Assembly: GCA_025084515.1 (NCBI GenBank)
Contig: JAJAGP010000558.1
Coordinates: 62,001 to 126,000 of the forward strand
Source: Ancistrus triradiatus
Taxonomy: Eukaryota > Chordata > Actinopteri > Siluriformes > Loricariidae
Direction: 5' to 3'
Length of the DNA stretch: 64,000 nt
The notes beneath the pieces are model-generated. The model made no database searches. It was not told the DNA's origin and worked only from the letters and a program-made list of their open reading frames with translations. Position numbers and translations under genes: made by a program. Positions 1 through 12,173 of this stretch are shown here, piece by piece. Position 1 is the first letter of the stretch. Every line of letters starts with the position of its first letter.

Positions 1-568
1 TTGCCAGTTGTGAGCCCAGTGGATGACACGACAAAAAACATTGATTGCTTTATTAACCAGGGCTGAAGTGGGACTTGTATCTTGTAATATGCATTACATT
101 TAAACGGACATACAGTATTATAGCCCTTTGTGTTTAACTTTTGACCAAAATGGCTTACAGCTCAAGAAAATCCAGTAGTATCTAAATCATGTAGAATATT
201 TCATGTGATCAAACAGAAATAATGTACAATACAGAAAGGTCCAACTTCTTTTTCAAGTACTTTAATCTGTACACTCTATTTGGTTGGAGCTTGTTTACCA
301 TGAATTACTGAGTTAGTGCAGCATGGCATGGAGTCTTTTCTGTATTTCTGTATTGTACATTCGTTTCTGTTTGATCACATGAAATGCACTAATAATTTGA
401 GATACCCGATTTCTGATTTCCGTGAGCTGTAAGCCATTTTGGTCGAAAGTAAACCCACGAAAGGCTTTAAATACAGCATGTCACTTCAAATGTAAAGAAA
501 ATAAAATACACCAAGTCCCACTTTAGCACTGTTAATCAATGTTTGTTGTGTCACAGTGGCTCACAGTG
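1..568. repeat. Large fold-back (palindromic) element
   Basis: The left arm (about 5-235) and right arm (about 340-565) are inverted copies of each other around a loop of roughly 100 bases. Shared blocks include the segment around 150-165 (ccaaaatggcttacagctc) with its complement near 427-445, and the segment near 75 (agtgggactt) with its complement near 510. The arms have diverged by substitutions and small indels, so this is not a recent hairpin. No ORF is present. It resembles a non-autonomous fold-back or MITE-type DNA transposon; the class is inferred. Confidence 0.75.
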
Positions 569-935
569 AACATTTAGTATCTGCATTAAATATTGACTGA
601 TGCATCTTTAAAAGTAAATGGGGAAAAAAAGCACGGTGTACTACAGCTGTAACAACACAGAACGTTCCATTTATTTGTTAGTTCGGTAACTTTATTGGCT
701 GTATAAAGGTCATGTCCAAAAAGACATCTGAAACTCTTACATTAACTAGGTAGCTAGACATTGTCAACAAAACGCTATTAGGAATAACACGATCAGAATC
801 TATTGTTCAAAAAACAACGCAAATGTGTACAGTGATAAACACAGGTGCTGAAACATCGCTGTCGAAATATAATTCATAAGCAAATATTACCAATCTTTCA
901 CTTAACGCCACTGTACTCCTTTCTTTCTTCAATAA

Positions 936-1115
936 ATGGACTGTGGTGGCTTAGCAGTTAAGATACTGGACTATGGACCAGAAGATCCAGGGTTCAAATC
1001 CCACCTCTGCCAAGCTGCCACTGTTGGGTCCTTGAGCAAGGCCCTTAAGGGTCCTTGAGCAAGGCGCTACTTTGCCCCCGTTCCTACCCGAGAGTGCACT
1101 GACGTCATGACTAGG
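936..1115 (+). repeat. tRNA-derived SINE copy (family 1)
   Basis: This is a member of a family seen at least eight times in the window. The head reads like a tRNA promoter: a box A-like 'ggcttagcagttaag' and a box B-like 'gggttcaaatccc', followed by the family tail 'ccactgttgggtccttgag'. Here the 'gggtccttgagcaagg' segment is locally duplicated. The head is not an intact tRNA gene. Confidence 0.75.
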
Positions 1116-1685
1116 CTGGCAGTGCACGTGGGGCTGAGCGCGCATGTCTGCAGCCAGACTCTATTGGATCCTCGGTTGCCTGGATTGGACCTTGTATCAC
1201 TCTGATACTTGTATCGGATGAAGTCAGTTTAAATGTAAACACAGAACCTAACACGATCTGTAATGGCAATAAAATCGACTGATGCGCTTCTTCACTGAAC
1301 CAGCAGATGTCGCTGTGCGAAGAGCTTCGCGCAATAATCTGTTTTCCGGTATTATAGCTAGCGAAAGCTACGTTTGCAATCACTACCAAATCACATACTA
1401 TCATACTATTCGACTAAATAGTGCGTCTAGCTCGTTCAGCAGGGGCAGGAGTAGGCATGCTATGTAGTAGGGTAGTATGGATTTTAGGAGGCAGCCATAA
1501 CAGGTCAACAGCGGCCTATTATAAACAATGGCTAACAGAGGTACTGTACGATAAACCTCCGTTAGAACCACACATACACAAAGAGAAAAGGAAGAACAAA
1601 GAGTGTAACGACGACTTGTTTAACCGGTTTACAACGAAGATGCTTGACGAACGTTAGCATACGTGCTAACAGCCAAACAAACAGT
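1116..1685. other. Unassigned sequence, no gene recognised
   Basis: I see only short, mutually overlapping ORFs without recognisable domains, and no complete repeat unit. It lies between a SINE and a CpG-rich island. Confidence 0.5.
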
Positions 1686-1689
1686 CCGC

Positions 1690-2140
1690 GGGTGAGGACC
1701 TACCTGTTGTTCCTTGAGCTCCCCTGCTTTTCTTTTCCTGCTAACTGTTTTTCTCGCCATAGTCGGACACACACAGGTCCCTCAGCCACATGGAGGAAAG
1801 CAGCGGAGAGGCCGGAGAGAGGAGCATATACCGCCGCGGCTCTGCTTTATCCCACGGAACGGAGCCGAGCCTTTGCGCTCGCCTTATTATCAGCTCGCTG
1901 AATCGCTCCGGTTTTATTACCGAAGCCGTGCTTGAGATTGAGCTTTGCGCACAACAATATCTTCGCTTCACCTCTTCTCCTTCACCGTACAGCGCCTCCA
2001 CCAATACGTCACCAACGGAAGCTCGCTCACGCGCGCACACGCACGCGACCCCCTCCGCAACTCAAACGTCAACAAAAAACAAAGGTCGATCCGACGCCTT
2101 GCCCGATTCGCTCCGCGCATGCGCAATACGACCGGATTAG
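1690..2140. promoter_or_regulatory. CpG-rich island with NRF-1 motif, probable promoter
   Basis: This stretch is much richer in G+C and CpG than its surroundings. It holds the palindromic NRF-1 consensus gcgcatgcgc at 2115-2124. ORFs cross it on both strands, but none has a recognisable domain and such ORFs are expected in CpG-rich DNA. No matching coding exons follow on the plus strand before ubap1, so the likeliest reading is the promoter and non-coding first exon of a minus-strand gene whose body lies beyond base 1. That assignment is inference. Confidence 0.5.
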
Positions 2141-2159
2141 CGACAACACCCTAGTAACT

Positions 2160-4830
2160 GGGCGAAACGAACAGCCCAAAAAGGCAATTTACCGTTCTCA
2201 AACACGTCCCGAGAAACATTGAGTCCTAGAAAGCTCCTTACAAGAGAGGGGCAAGGTTGTAAAGCTGTAGTTTCAAAACGTGGTTTGTCAAATTATTGCA
2301 CCCCAAACCAATTACATAGTCACATTCCATAATCAACATAGTTTAGATAGTTGCACTGTTTTTCGTAAACAATAATAGTGATTGAAACACAATATGAACA
2401 TTAAGATTTCGGACAGTACTGCATTGTGCATAAAACAGAAACCTTTATCTTTGTATAACCCTTCCTTAGGACATGAAAAGCGAAGGGGGGAAACATTACC
2501 ACGTTGCTTTTCTGCGTTCAAGAGATTTTCTGTCAGGCACTGTCGCAGGGTTCGCCTCATACTAGGGTTCTGTCATTCAGACCTGAACTAGTGTATAAAA
2601 AGGGACAGATTTTGATCCTAATAATAATAAGACTCAGAAGTTTAAAGCCGAAAGCGTTATCAGATGGATTGTTGTTAAACCGTGATATCCTGTCTATGGG
2701 TCAGGATCGCAGGGAATAGCCTCTCTCCCAGAGAACATAAGCACCGTTACACGTGTGCCATGGCCGGGTTGCCTTGTCATCACAGGGCCATCAGGTGTGG
2801 TGTTGCATACCAAAGGACACTCCCCTGACAAGGTCTCAACCTCAGACAGAGGACAGTTATGCCTCTCTGCATTAGTGACTCCCGACTAGCTGGAAGGCAC
2901 TGCCTGGACTTGAACCCAAAATCATGTGGTGGTAGTTAGCCTATTAGATTTTAATTAGATTCAAACTTTATAGTCACGGGGCCAGAGTATGAATACAAAG
3001 CAATTAAATGCACCAAAAAACTTAGGATATGTTTATATAAAAAATACAGTCAGGAGCACAGTTTTGATGGGATTGGAATGAAGTCAGTAGCTTAAACTAG
3101 ATACAGATGTTTGTGTCAACCAGTTGCACTTTTAAATATCTTGTACTCATGTATCACCACAGATTTTAGGACAGTGTCATACCCTGTTAAAAGCCTCACC
3201 TTTTGCCAAGTTAAATAATTCAATAAGTTAAATCTTACTTTTGGAACAGAATTACACTTGCACGTTATAACTTCAATGTAAAACGGGAAAAATAATGTTC
3301 CAAAAACTTTAGATTTTTCTTTTGATTTTTTGGGGACTGAAATCCAAATACTCTGCCCTAGGAAAAACAAGAATACTGAAGTATGGCGGAGTTAGTAACT
3401 AAACTGTGGCTGGGGCCCTCTGGGGAAACCACTGTGCTCCCAACCCTCCTAAACAGGTAGGCAGAACAGTCTAGAAAGGCAGGCAATTGGTCGAATGGCC
3501 ATCGTGCTTCCTCAGTCCATGATGTGGACCCCTCCAAAGGTGGTCAACGTGCCAAATGGTATTCGAGTGCGTCGTAGAGGCATGTCTCAGTGATCTCTCA
3601 CCAAGAGGGTACATTGACCAAAAGTAACATCAGGCTTTTTTTTATAAAGACACTTTTAGGCCCTCTTGGGCAAACCAAGTGTCTAATCAGACCACACCTG
3701 TAATCCGAAGATTTGTCAGCAAATCTGACATTGCATCTGGGTGAATTATTTATTTTATTTTTAGGAGGACTAAACTAAATGTGACAAATAAAGAAATCAA
3801 TACATTGTAGAAATAAACAATTAAATAAAAATTATCCAGTTGTCAACGTTGTATATCACTTTTATGTTGTACTTCAATGTATTTATTGTGGTTTTGCCAG
3901 ATTTAGTAGGATTTATTTAGTTAATGATTGGTCACAGTTGGTCCCCAACGCTCTGTATGCCCTTCAGTGTAATGTTGAATTATGAGGTCTAAGGAACACC
4001 ATTTCATTCCGATGTATACCAGTTCTCTATAGCAGAGGAATAAGACTTTTTGACACCATGACTGCGATGTTGACCAGAACACCTGGCCCAATCTTCTGAT
4101 GGAGTTAAAGGTCTGACTCTGTGCAACTTGGCTCCACATCCAAATTGCCATTTTCTATATAGACTTTATTTTAGCAACGCAGGGAGAAAAGCTGACCGAA
4201 ACTGATTATTGCATGGAACTGAAAGTGAATGAATGGGTCATTGAGATGAGAGTCACTGAGGAGATCCGTCCAAAACCCATTATGCTTGCACTGCTGCAAC
4301 TGTTGGTGGAGAGTCCATGCCTGTACGAACCTGTGAACAATGGGGCGGGAACAACAGAGAGCCGTACTCTCTTACTTGTGGCTACATCAAAACAAGGTTG
4401 AAAGCCTTAAGGGGAAACATAAAACCTTACATCACCACAGATCAATTACCATGCTTTACAGTGGGGGATTATGTTATTTTCCCTATAACCATCCTTGAGC
4501 TCAACAACATTGAGCCACCTGACCCAGCCCATTCAGAGAAAACAAATAAAAGTGAGAATACAGCAGCGAGTGCTTACCTAAAGTTGTTCATAATAATATG
4601 TAGTGAATGGCAGCTCAGAATTCACATGATAATGACGACAACGAGGCATGAGAGGGTCGATATTTTGACACTTTCTGTGAAGAGACATCTGTCTGGACAT
4701 GGGACCAGATGTTCATTGAAAACTTTAGAAGTCCCTGATTCTCAAGTGCACTGTGGCACAGATTTCTGTGTCATGATCAAACCTTTTCACTTCTGCTCTG
4801 GAACATTTGGGTGGGGCACTGAAATCCCAT
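2160..4830. other. Intergenic sequence, no gene recognised
   Basis: The ORFs here are short and lack recognisable motifs. About 2700-2950 resembles a degraded tRNA-type SINE in minus orientation, because it ends in a box B-like complement near 2910 ('cttgaacccaaaatc'). About 3400-3720 is less AT-rich than its flanks but matches nothing I know. The longest ORF (4317-4832, plus) has no domain I can name and ends at the edge of a transposon, so I treat it as chance. Confidence 0.45.
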
Positions 4831-4835
4831 AAGTA

Positions 4836-5189
4836 CAGTGCTGTGCAAAAGTCTTAGGCCACCATTAGATTAGATATACCATTGCTGATGACCATATATA
4901 TAATATATCATATATATAATTATTTGTCAGTCACATCAGTAGAATACAACCAGAAAATTTGTATGCACAATTACCAAAAAAAAAAAAAAAAAAAAATTTT
5001 TTTCAGAAACAGCCAACATTCATCAAGCTGCCAAATTGACTCGTCTACAACCTGAAGACGACTGATCAGGAATGGGTTTTTTTAACATTAGCAACCAAGA
5101 AACCACATTTCCAATGTGTTATGTATGGTCATTATACCATTGCTAAAACAACAAATCTAATGGTGGACTAAGACTTTGGCACAGTATTG
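4836..5189. mobile_element. Non-autonomous Tc1/mariner-type element, family D
   Basis: Terminal inverted repeats begin 'cagtgctgtgcaaaagtctt' on the left and end with the complement 'aagactttggcacagtattg' on the right, flanked by TA dinucleotides at 4834-4835 and 5190-5191. The interior is about 300 bases with an A-run at 4975-4996 and no transposase. A related copy lies at 34958-36327. Confidence 0.8.
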
Positions 5190-5635
5190 TATGTGAGAAT
5201 TGGAATTTCAGTACTCAACTGACCAAAGAACAGGAAAAATGAACAAAAGAACAAGTCCTCAACTGGGGTCGTTTCCTCAACCCTGAGTTGGGCACATGAC
5301 ATCATAATATAGCAGCTCACAGTAATAAATAAAAGAGTAATAAAACACAGTTAGGGCATCGAACAATTTTTCGGCGCCAAATTCCAACAAAAATACGTCA
5401 AAAATGGGTCAAACCTGCTCACGTGGGTGTGTCTGAAAGAAATTGGATTCGACTTCAAATCTGAATTAAAACGACCTTCCAGAAGAAATTAAGTTCGAGT
5501 TCTGCGGTTCCACTGTATGCACCGCCAAAGTATTGTCTAATTATCGTGATCGAGAAAATATCAAGATATCGTTTTTATCCAAAATCGCACACCCCTAGGG
5601 AGCATTTTCTTCAATTTTTCCTTCTTGGGTTGAAA
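5190..5635. other. Intergenic sequence with a repeat end
   Basis: AT-rich DNA without a recognised gene. Its right part (about 5530-5600) ends in 'cacacccctagg', a terminal-type sequence resembling the ends of the element at 56947-58722. It may be a decayed relative. Confidence 0.35.
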
Positions 5636-5960
5636 GTAAGGGTGGGCAATATTTTATGACGATATTTTATCATACGGAGATGCATTTTATTTTCAGAGCA
5701 TATCGAGGATATGCTTAAAGAACACTGACCAACTGCATGTTTCATTATAAAGAGTGTAATTAGTCCTGTTTAATTGGATGAAGGACAACACATTTGGAAT
5801 ACAAATCACTCTACTAAGTATGGGACAATATTGGAATAAGGATAACGTGAATAGTAGTTTTTAAGGATCTGTCACTACTGATGTTTTTTCGTCTGCAATC
5901 TCACGTATCGTGATAAATATCATGTATGATGGAAATATCAGGATATAATATTTGTACCAC
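5636..5960. repeat. Interspersed repeat, inverted relative at 15820-16080
   Basis: The segment around 5810-5930 (TA-rich, with 'agtagtttttaaggatctgtc') is the reverse complement of a diverged stretch at about 15890-16000 ('gacagattcttaaaaactac'). Both sit next to runs of 'gatatt/aatatc' sequence. I cannot name the family. Confidence 0.5.
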
Positions 5961-6177
5961 ATCACCCACCCATAGCTGAAAGCTTCACTAAAGATCAGCA
6001 CAATCATGGCTCTGAGGTTTGACACAAGCTGCTCTGTTACCATGAGGATGTCCGGATCAAACCAGGATCAAAAGCGGCCTATTATAAACAATGGCAGTAG
6101 CATCAGAAAGTGGGAAAACCAAGCACCCGGATTTCATCGTACACATTAACTTGCTGACATGAAGACCTTTCCTAGAC

Positions 6178-6992
6178 TTTATTACAGATTGAAGGTGTCA
6201 GTGTATCTTGAACAAATTTAAATAATTTTATATTAATTTCTGTGATTTGCATCACCCCACACGGCGTCGTATGAAGATGCACTGACACGCACACAAATAT
6301 TGCATTTCCAGAAACACTTCGGATTTAAATGTGACGGTCCATTCCAGTGTACAAGCCAACCGGCTCCAGTTTTGCTTTTCTCTCGTTCCTCTCCCAAACA
6401 TGTGCTGTGGTCATTAGTTGTTAATGGAGTTCCTACACCAGAGGGCGAGAACCAAATCTCTGAAAGGACAGTGTTAACAGAATGTCTGCTCGACCGGATG
6501 AGAAAACCAAATGAACAGCAGAGACAAACCGAAGAAAAACCGAGGCCAGTCAGTAGCAGGAACAGAAGGGCACTTCTCTGAGGTCTCTGTTCAGACGAGA
6601 CAAGACAGTGGAGGAAGTTCGAGTTTTCGAAAAGCCTGCGTCCAGCAGCGAGAAATAGCAGCGCCAAAGCCGAGTCCACTTCCTATGGAAACCCTGGACT
6701 CCTCTCGTCTCCGTCTCTAGGCTTAATGTCCGCCTGTTTGGCGTACGGATGGAGAAAGGGGGCGCAGTGTCCACCCGCCCACTTGCCCGCCCGCCCACAC
6801 TCACACCAAGATCACTTGACAGGTCATAGCTGAGGTGGGAACAATGGTCCTACCTCAAGGGGCATGTTTTTAGAGGAGCACATGTTCACTTGTCCAGTTC
6901 CAACACCCCTACCTCCATTTTCCTGACATGCTCCCTCAGCAGTCGCAGTGTCGGGGGCGGGTAAAGGAGGGGGCGGCTCCGTGAGCTCCACC
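6178..6992 (-). other. ubap1: ubap1 3' untranslated region
   Basis: This follows the ubap1 stop codon on the minus strand. A possible poly(A) signal AATAAA (minus) is read from 'tttatt' at 6178-6183. The ORFs crossing this stretch on both strands, including one of 148 codons, lack recognisable domains and are taken as chance ORFs in the UTR. The true 3' end is not proven. Confidence 0.5.
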
Positions 6993-8479
6993 TCAGCTTG
7001 CGGCAGCACGAGCCATCAAGTCCTCCAGAGCTTTGTCCTGGTCGTTGTTGTGCATTAATAAGACTTCTTTAATGGTGTCCCTCTCGAAACCCATCTCCCC
7101 AAACCGAGACATCAACTGCAGAAACTGCAGAGCCTGAAAACAGGAAAAACTAACCATTATCAAATCACATCATTTTTGACTCCCTCTCTGTTTTTCCAGC
7201 TACGTTGATATGCATGTTACTGGGGATTTCTAGCAGACTGATGACTTGGTGTTCATATAAAGTTCAATGTGAGCGCTTTCATTCAGATCGAGAAAAGTCT
7301 CCGAATGAAGACTCAAGCACATATGGTGGTGCATCTGGCTGGAATTATCACTTTTGTTTTTGAATAAAACCAAAATCAATACCAGCTGTAAATTCCCAGG
7401 TGGACGTTCATGAGATTTTCCAAGGAGGTTAAAGACAACCTGGATTTAACAAGTGAATGTCAGGATGGGTCAGAGAGTGGAGACAAATGCAGACAGCAAT
7501 CAAACGGAGCTCAGAATACAAAGGCTTGAACTTAAGCCACATGGACAAGAGGTTTAAATAGCCGAGGGTGTTAATACACAGGCGACTCAGAAACTGAGCC
7601 GGGTTAAAGGGGCTTAGAATTAAGTGTCAAAACTGTAACAAAAATGAGAACGTCATTAAAAATGCTATCCTTCACTCTCCTGAGCCTGTTTGACTTGATT
7701 TGACCCGCAGCGGATCTACGGCCGACCGATTCCAGATCTCCAGGGAATTATTAACCTGTTAGTAGTGGTAATTAAACTATTTTATTACATATCATTCATT
7801 GTGGTGCATCACTACTCAAGCGAAAGCAAGTTGCCTAGCCAGGCTTGGGAATGAGTAAAGGGGCTTGGGAATATCAGCAACCCACATGCAAACTAATGAA
7901 CCACTCTGAAAGCTCTCCTGCCCTTCTAACAGAACAATGCTCTATATCTGATATTCATGTAAAACATGAAAATATAAAGAAGCTAGAAATCCATAAAGGT
8001 CTTTTTATGCAATCGCCTTCATGTACATTAAGGCTACAATAAACCAACCTTTTCCTCTGAGCACTGGTACATCTCCAGGCACTCTTCAACGGCTGTGGCA
8101 TCGAAGCCTCGCTCACACAGTCGGCCGTGAACAAACAGGTACTCCAGCACCTGTAATTGAAGACCAATGCCTTACAAAACAGCAGCGACTCTGTGCTTGA
8201 CCTTTGTGACCGCTGCACTATGCATAAAAAAACAAACAAAAAAAAAACAACAACAAAAAAGGCCTCCGTTTGGTCCAGAGATTTCCCAAAAACAAAGCAG
8301 GAACTAACCTGCTCAACGTTCTGCCCTTGTCTCTGCATAGCTCTGAGAACGCCCTCATAAGAGTAGCCCATGCCTACTATGGTCTCCACACACTGACGTT
8401 CGCTGGGTGAGAGGTTGTGCAAGGCTCCGCTCACGGGTGCTGGGAACGATGGAAGACCGGCGGCAGGGACGGGGTTCGA
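6993..8479 (-). CDS. ubap1: ubap1 C-terminal exons encoding the ubiquitin-binding SOUBA domain
   Basis: Three exons: 8309-8479 (SNPVPAAG to GQNVEQ), 8049-8150 (VLEYLFVHG to QCSEEK) and 6993-7133 (ALQFLQLM to ARAAAS, stop TGA at 6993-6995). Together they form the solenoid of overlapping UBA folds that binds ubiquitin. The MGYSYE and MGFE loops typical of UBA folds are present. Intron lengths here are short (158 and 915 bases). Confidence 0.93.
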
Positions 8480-11400
8480 CTGCAAGCAAGAGAGACGGAC
8501 AGGATAAATACGGCTAAAATATATCCGAACCCATAAATAGCCATATAGTTGATTACAGAAGTGGCTGCAGTCACTGCACTATTCTCTACTCCTGGCACTC
8601 TTATCACCAAAATGCAAAATGGTACCTCGGTTCACCTCGAAACTCGTCCAATTCAGTTCTTGACGCATTTTGACTGGAAAAATGTGTCCTGGTTCTCGTC
8701 GTTTGCTCGGTACTCGGCACACATGCTTCAGCTTGTACGAGTCGAGCCAAGTTGAAACTCAATTCACAATTCCTGATTTACATTCCAGATTCCAAATAGC
8801 TCTCGCTCAGAGATCTGCGCTGTGGATGTCTTCATTTTCACATCTACAGTACTGTATTGTTAGTGAAAATAAGCCTCCAGCGATCCTAAAAAGGTTCGTT
8901 TATAAGAACCAACTGAAGCAAAACAGGATTCGAATGCTCCACAACACATTGTTTCAATCCATTACTCACTGAGATTTAGAACACCTTCTCATAAAATAAG
9001 CTTTGTGATAATGATTTTGGCCAACTGTAGGTTAATGCAAGGGTTTTAAACATTAACTTGCTTACTTATCATGAGGCGGAATCTCCATCTACAGGCGCCA
9101 TAATGTAAGTGCAGTTATTTAAGGTGGACGGGGAAAATGCGAATCAGAAGCCACCTTCAGCCTCATCTCGGTTGTGACACACCAAACACTTGTTCAACTC
9201 CTCGGTTCATGATAGATCTAACTTATAATGGATTTGTTGGGACATATCCCCATCTTAAACCAGGGAGCACCTGTATAATACAACTCCATTAATGCATTTA
9301 ATGCCTTATACAGTGGGGATGTTCTGCCATTCTGGCACGGATTCATTCCATTTACATTATTCCTAATGGGAAAAATGTGTTCCGTACTCAACAAGCCTTC
9401 TGGAACGAATTAAGGACGAGAACCGAGGTACCAACGCACTAGATTTCTGTCCTTCAGAAGTGAATTAGATGACAGGTTTTTATTTCCTGTGTTAATCAGA
9501 TAGAGGTTAAACAGTGCCTACCTGCATAGTGCATTTTTTTTTTTTAGCAATGGAGCATTGTGTAAAAAATAAATAAAATAAAAATTACACTTTTATAATA
9601 AGTAGGACCACAGCCCTATTTGAGTAAGCCAAGGGCAACGGTGGCAAGGAAAAATTCCCTAACTGTTATAACGAAGAGACTTTGGGAGGAAAATGGACCC
9701 GACCTCCTTGGGCAGCCTAGAGTAATCTGTCCTTTGCAATTAATTTAAGTACAGTTCTTTAACTCTAACAAGAATTACATTTGTTTCCAAACCGGTTCCA
9801 AATCAGAACTGGGTTTCAAAACCCAACCCTAGTTATTTACATGGGGAAAAAAAAAAAAAACTAATTTTGTTAATTGCAATTAACACTCCAAAACTCAGGC
9901 AATTAAATATTTTCTTAGAAAATATTTGAAACAGAAAGCAAAAAGAGAGTTGAGATTGTTCCCCACAATACCACACTAAAGGCCTGTACTGATCCGGTAC
10001 CTGATTTGGAGTTCCGTTCTGAGCGTGCCCCGGTAACTCTGCAGGCTGAGTAGAACTGGTATGAGGTGTTGATCTGAGCAGGGCTGGCGGGGTACCGTTG
10101 GGTAAGCTGCGTGGCGCGGGTGTTGGGTATGTAACAAAGGGAGGATCTGAGGGGGAATCTCCTGGGTCTGACAGCTTGGGGAAGGTCAGTGAGCGAATGT
10201 TGCAGGGACGTTCTGCATCCATCTGTCCACCGGGTCGCTCCAAGTCCAGCAGTCCCACCAAGCCATTGGGTTTATGGAAGAAGTCCGCTTTGGCCGGACC
10301 CGGCGGCGCCTCTCTCGCTTCCCGGTTAGAGGGTTCGGGAGCCGAGACGGACGACTGTGGCTGGCTCTGGAGGATGCTCCGCAGCTCCTCTTTGTCATCC
10401 AGCGTTTTAAGCTCCAGCTTGTCAAAGGGGTCCTCCTCACGCTCAAAGTCCGCTAGATTGAGGCTCTGAGGGGCAGGGCTGTTAGCTGCTGGTCGAGCGG
10501 GGCCGAAGCTGGGCGCAGGAAGCGGAGTCAGAATGGCGTTGTGCCGCAGACCTGCCAGGACCGGGTTCAGCGCTGGCGGGAGGAGGTCCTGCTCCTCCGC
10601 GGGACGGGCTTTTTTCCCACCAGCTAATCCAGCATCGCTGTCCTGGGAAGTGGCCTGTTTTTCTTTTTCACACTCCGAATGTCTCAACTCAGCCTCTCGA
10701 GCCTCAGCAGCCCGTGCCTTGGCCAGGTCGTCCCCCCAGCGAACGCTGCGCTTCTCCAGAGAGAAGTCATACTGTGGGAGGGAATGGGGCATGATTAGCA
10801 TGTGATCTCTTGGACTTCGTTATGCAGCATCTCAAATGTCATGACCATTTCTGAAGGTCTTTCCTAATTTCACTCCCCTTGATGTACTGTACTATACTCA
10901 CACTCACAAATGTTAGGAGATACCCTTATCCATAATGGCTTACAACTTGATACAATCTTACAGTGTTTGATCCAAGCAACTGAGGGTTAATTGCTCAGGG
11001 GTCCAACAGTGGCAGCAAAGCCACTTAAGCAAGGCCCTTACCCCACAATTGCTTGGACTCCATACAGCTGAACCTGAGACTTTGGAATGCCTCTTCACTC
11101 GACCAATTCGGCCATCAACTGCTCCGTTTTGAAAATCTTTTACCCCCAAAATCAAAGAAAGACTCTGACTTCAAACACTGACACCCTAATTAGAACACTC
11201 AACGGTGCGATCTTCCAACCACGATCCGCCATAATGCACCAATGGGATATGCCAATCGCCATAAAACCCAAAGGAAAAAGTAGAACTATGGCATGATCAT
11301 AGCCATATCACATTATTATTATACATTATGTATATTGTATCAGTCTACGAGTGCGATTTCGGACGCACCCCAAGCCTCGGCACCACTCGTCCAGTGATAA

Positions 11401-12173
11401 GATGTGCCAAGACTGCGTTCGCCTCGGTGGCTATGACATATTTTCACTTAAGTCATGTCTTTATTGATTTTTATGCATTGTTTTGCATTCCTATGCTTTT
11501 AATCATTTATTACATTTGAATATAGGTATTAAAAAACAATCATTTGGGGGTTGGGAACACATTAATCCTATTTACATTACTTGAAGGGGAAATTTGACTC
11601 CCCAACAAACTGGGAGTTCGAACGGCCTTCTGGACCCTGTGACGTTCGAATTCCCAGTTTCCACTGTAGTTACTAAATGCTATAAATAAATTATTTTTCA
11701 ACTGTACGATGGGAATCTAATCATATACAAACAGACATTCAGCAGAAACCGCAATCTGAATTTTGAATTTCTGAACAGCTAGACGAACTTCTTGGTTTTT
11801 CACTCCAATACATTGTTCAATAAATTACATGAGGTACCCAAACGTATGCGACGACTGACTGCAATACCAGCAATAGTGCAACAAAAAAAGCAGTCACTCA
11901 CCTGCATCTCTGATAGTAACGCACTACAGTCAGGCAAACAGAATCCCACAGGTAGACCCACTTTTGCCGGGCACCGAAACCTCTCGTTGACCTTGAAAGG
12001 AACGTCATCCAGATAGCTGATGGGTCCTGAATGAGATTGATTGAAGTAAGTGAGAGAAAAGACACGTCAAAAAAGATCTTCGTACAGTGACGAGGGCAGT
12101 AAAAAGATTGAGATAGCCGAGTACATGACATACCATTGTTGTGGATCTCTGATCCAGACTTCCTCGCAGCCAT
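6993..12173 (-). CDS. ubap1: Ubiquitin-associated protein 1 (ESCRT-I subunit), spliced
   Basis: UBAP1 is an ESCRT-I component that sorts ubiquitinated membrane cargo into multivesicular bodies. Six coding exons on the minus strand: 12134-12173, 11902-12026, 10001-10771, 8309-8479, 8049-8150 and 6993-7133. All introns have GT-AG ends and the joined frame is open, giving 449 residues against about 502 in human. Residues 14-47 carry the UMA region (SYLDDVPF, then P-K-V-G-L-P and L-P-D-C) that docks on ESCRT-I. The middle has the conserved NLADFE-EEDPFD-LELKT block. Residues from about 335 to the end form the C-terminal overlapping UBA (SOUBA) region ([27 protein letters not shown]). The start is the first ATG after the splice acceptor at 12183. 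The frame is intact throughout. The gene lies head to head with ube2r2. Confidence 0.95.
8621..9432. mobile_element. Non-autonomous element with terminal inverted repeats, in a ubap1 intron
   Basis: The left end 'ggtacctcggtt' at 8621-8632 is the exact complement of the right end 'aaccgaggtacc' at 9421-9432. The similarity extends inward imperfectly (the 'aaaatgtgt' block near 8680 and near 9375). No transposase ORF is seen in about 810 bases. Sequence related to the right end occurs at about 50480-50640 and faintly at 11560-11670. Confidence 0.65.
9595..9722 (+). repeat. Partial copy of the 'tcaagtcaag' interspersed repeat
   Basis: This shares its internal part with the longer copies at 27394-27613 and 61621-61815, in order: 'agccctatttgag', 'ggcaaggaaaaattccct', 'cctccttggg'. 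It lies in the ubap1 intron between coding exons 3 and 4 and lacks the head of the repeat. Confidence 0.6.
10001..10771 (-). CDS. ubap1: ubap1 large central exon
   Basis: This exon of 771 bases supplies residues 56-312 in a single frame. It begins [12 protein letters not shown], matching the family, and runs through a charged helix, a proline/serine-rich linker and the conserved LADFE..EDPFD segment, ending NGTPNQ before a gtaccg donor. The linker is probably disordered. Long ORFs on the opposite strand here are shadows of this GC-rich exon. Confidence 0.93.
10905..11065 (-). repeat. SINE family 1, partial minus-strand copy
   Basis: It carries the family tail in reverse ('tacccttatccat', then 'gatacaatcttac', 'ccaacagtggcagc', 'aagcaaggccctta'). 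The tRNA-like head is degraded. It sits in the intron between ubap1 coding exons 2 and 3. The rest of that intron (11066-11901) shows no gene, only a weak relative of the 8621-9432 element end near 11560-11670. Confidence 0.6.

Noticed and set aside
4317..4832. 171-codon plus-strand ORF
   Set aside because: No domain, no splice signals, and it ends at the border of a transposon. Length alone is weak evidence in AT-moderate DNA.
6233..6679. 148-codon minus-strand ORF downstream of ubap1
   Set aside because: It lies in the ubap1 3' UTR, overlaps other ORFs on both strands and has no recognisable domain.
10098..10469. Plus-strand ORFs opposite ubap1 exon 3
   Set aside because: They are shadows of the GC-rich coding exon on the other strand.
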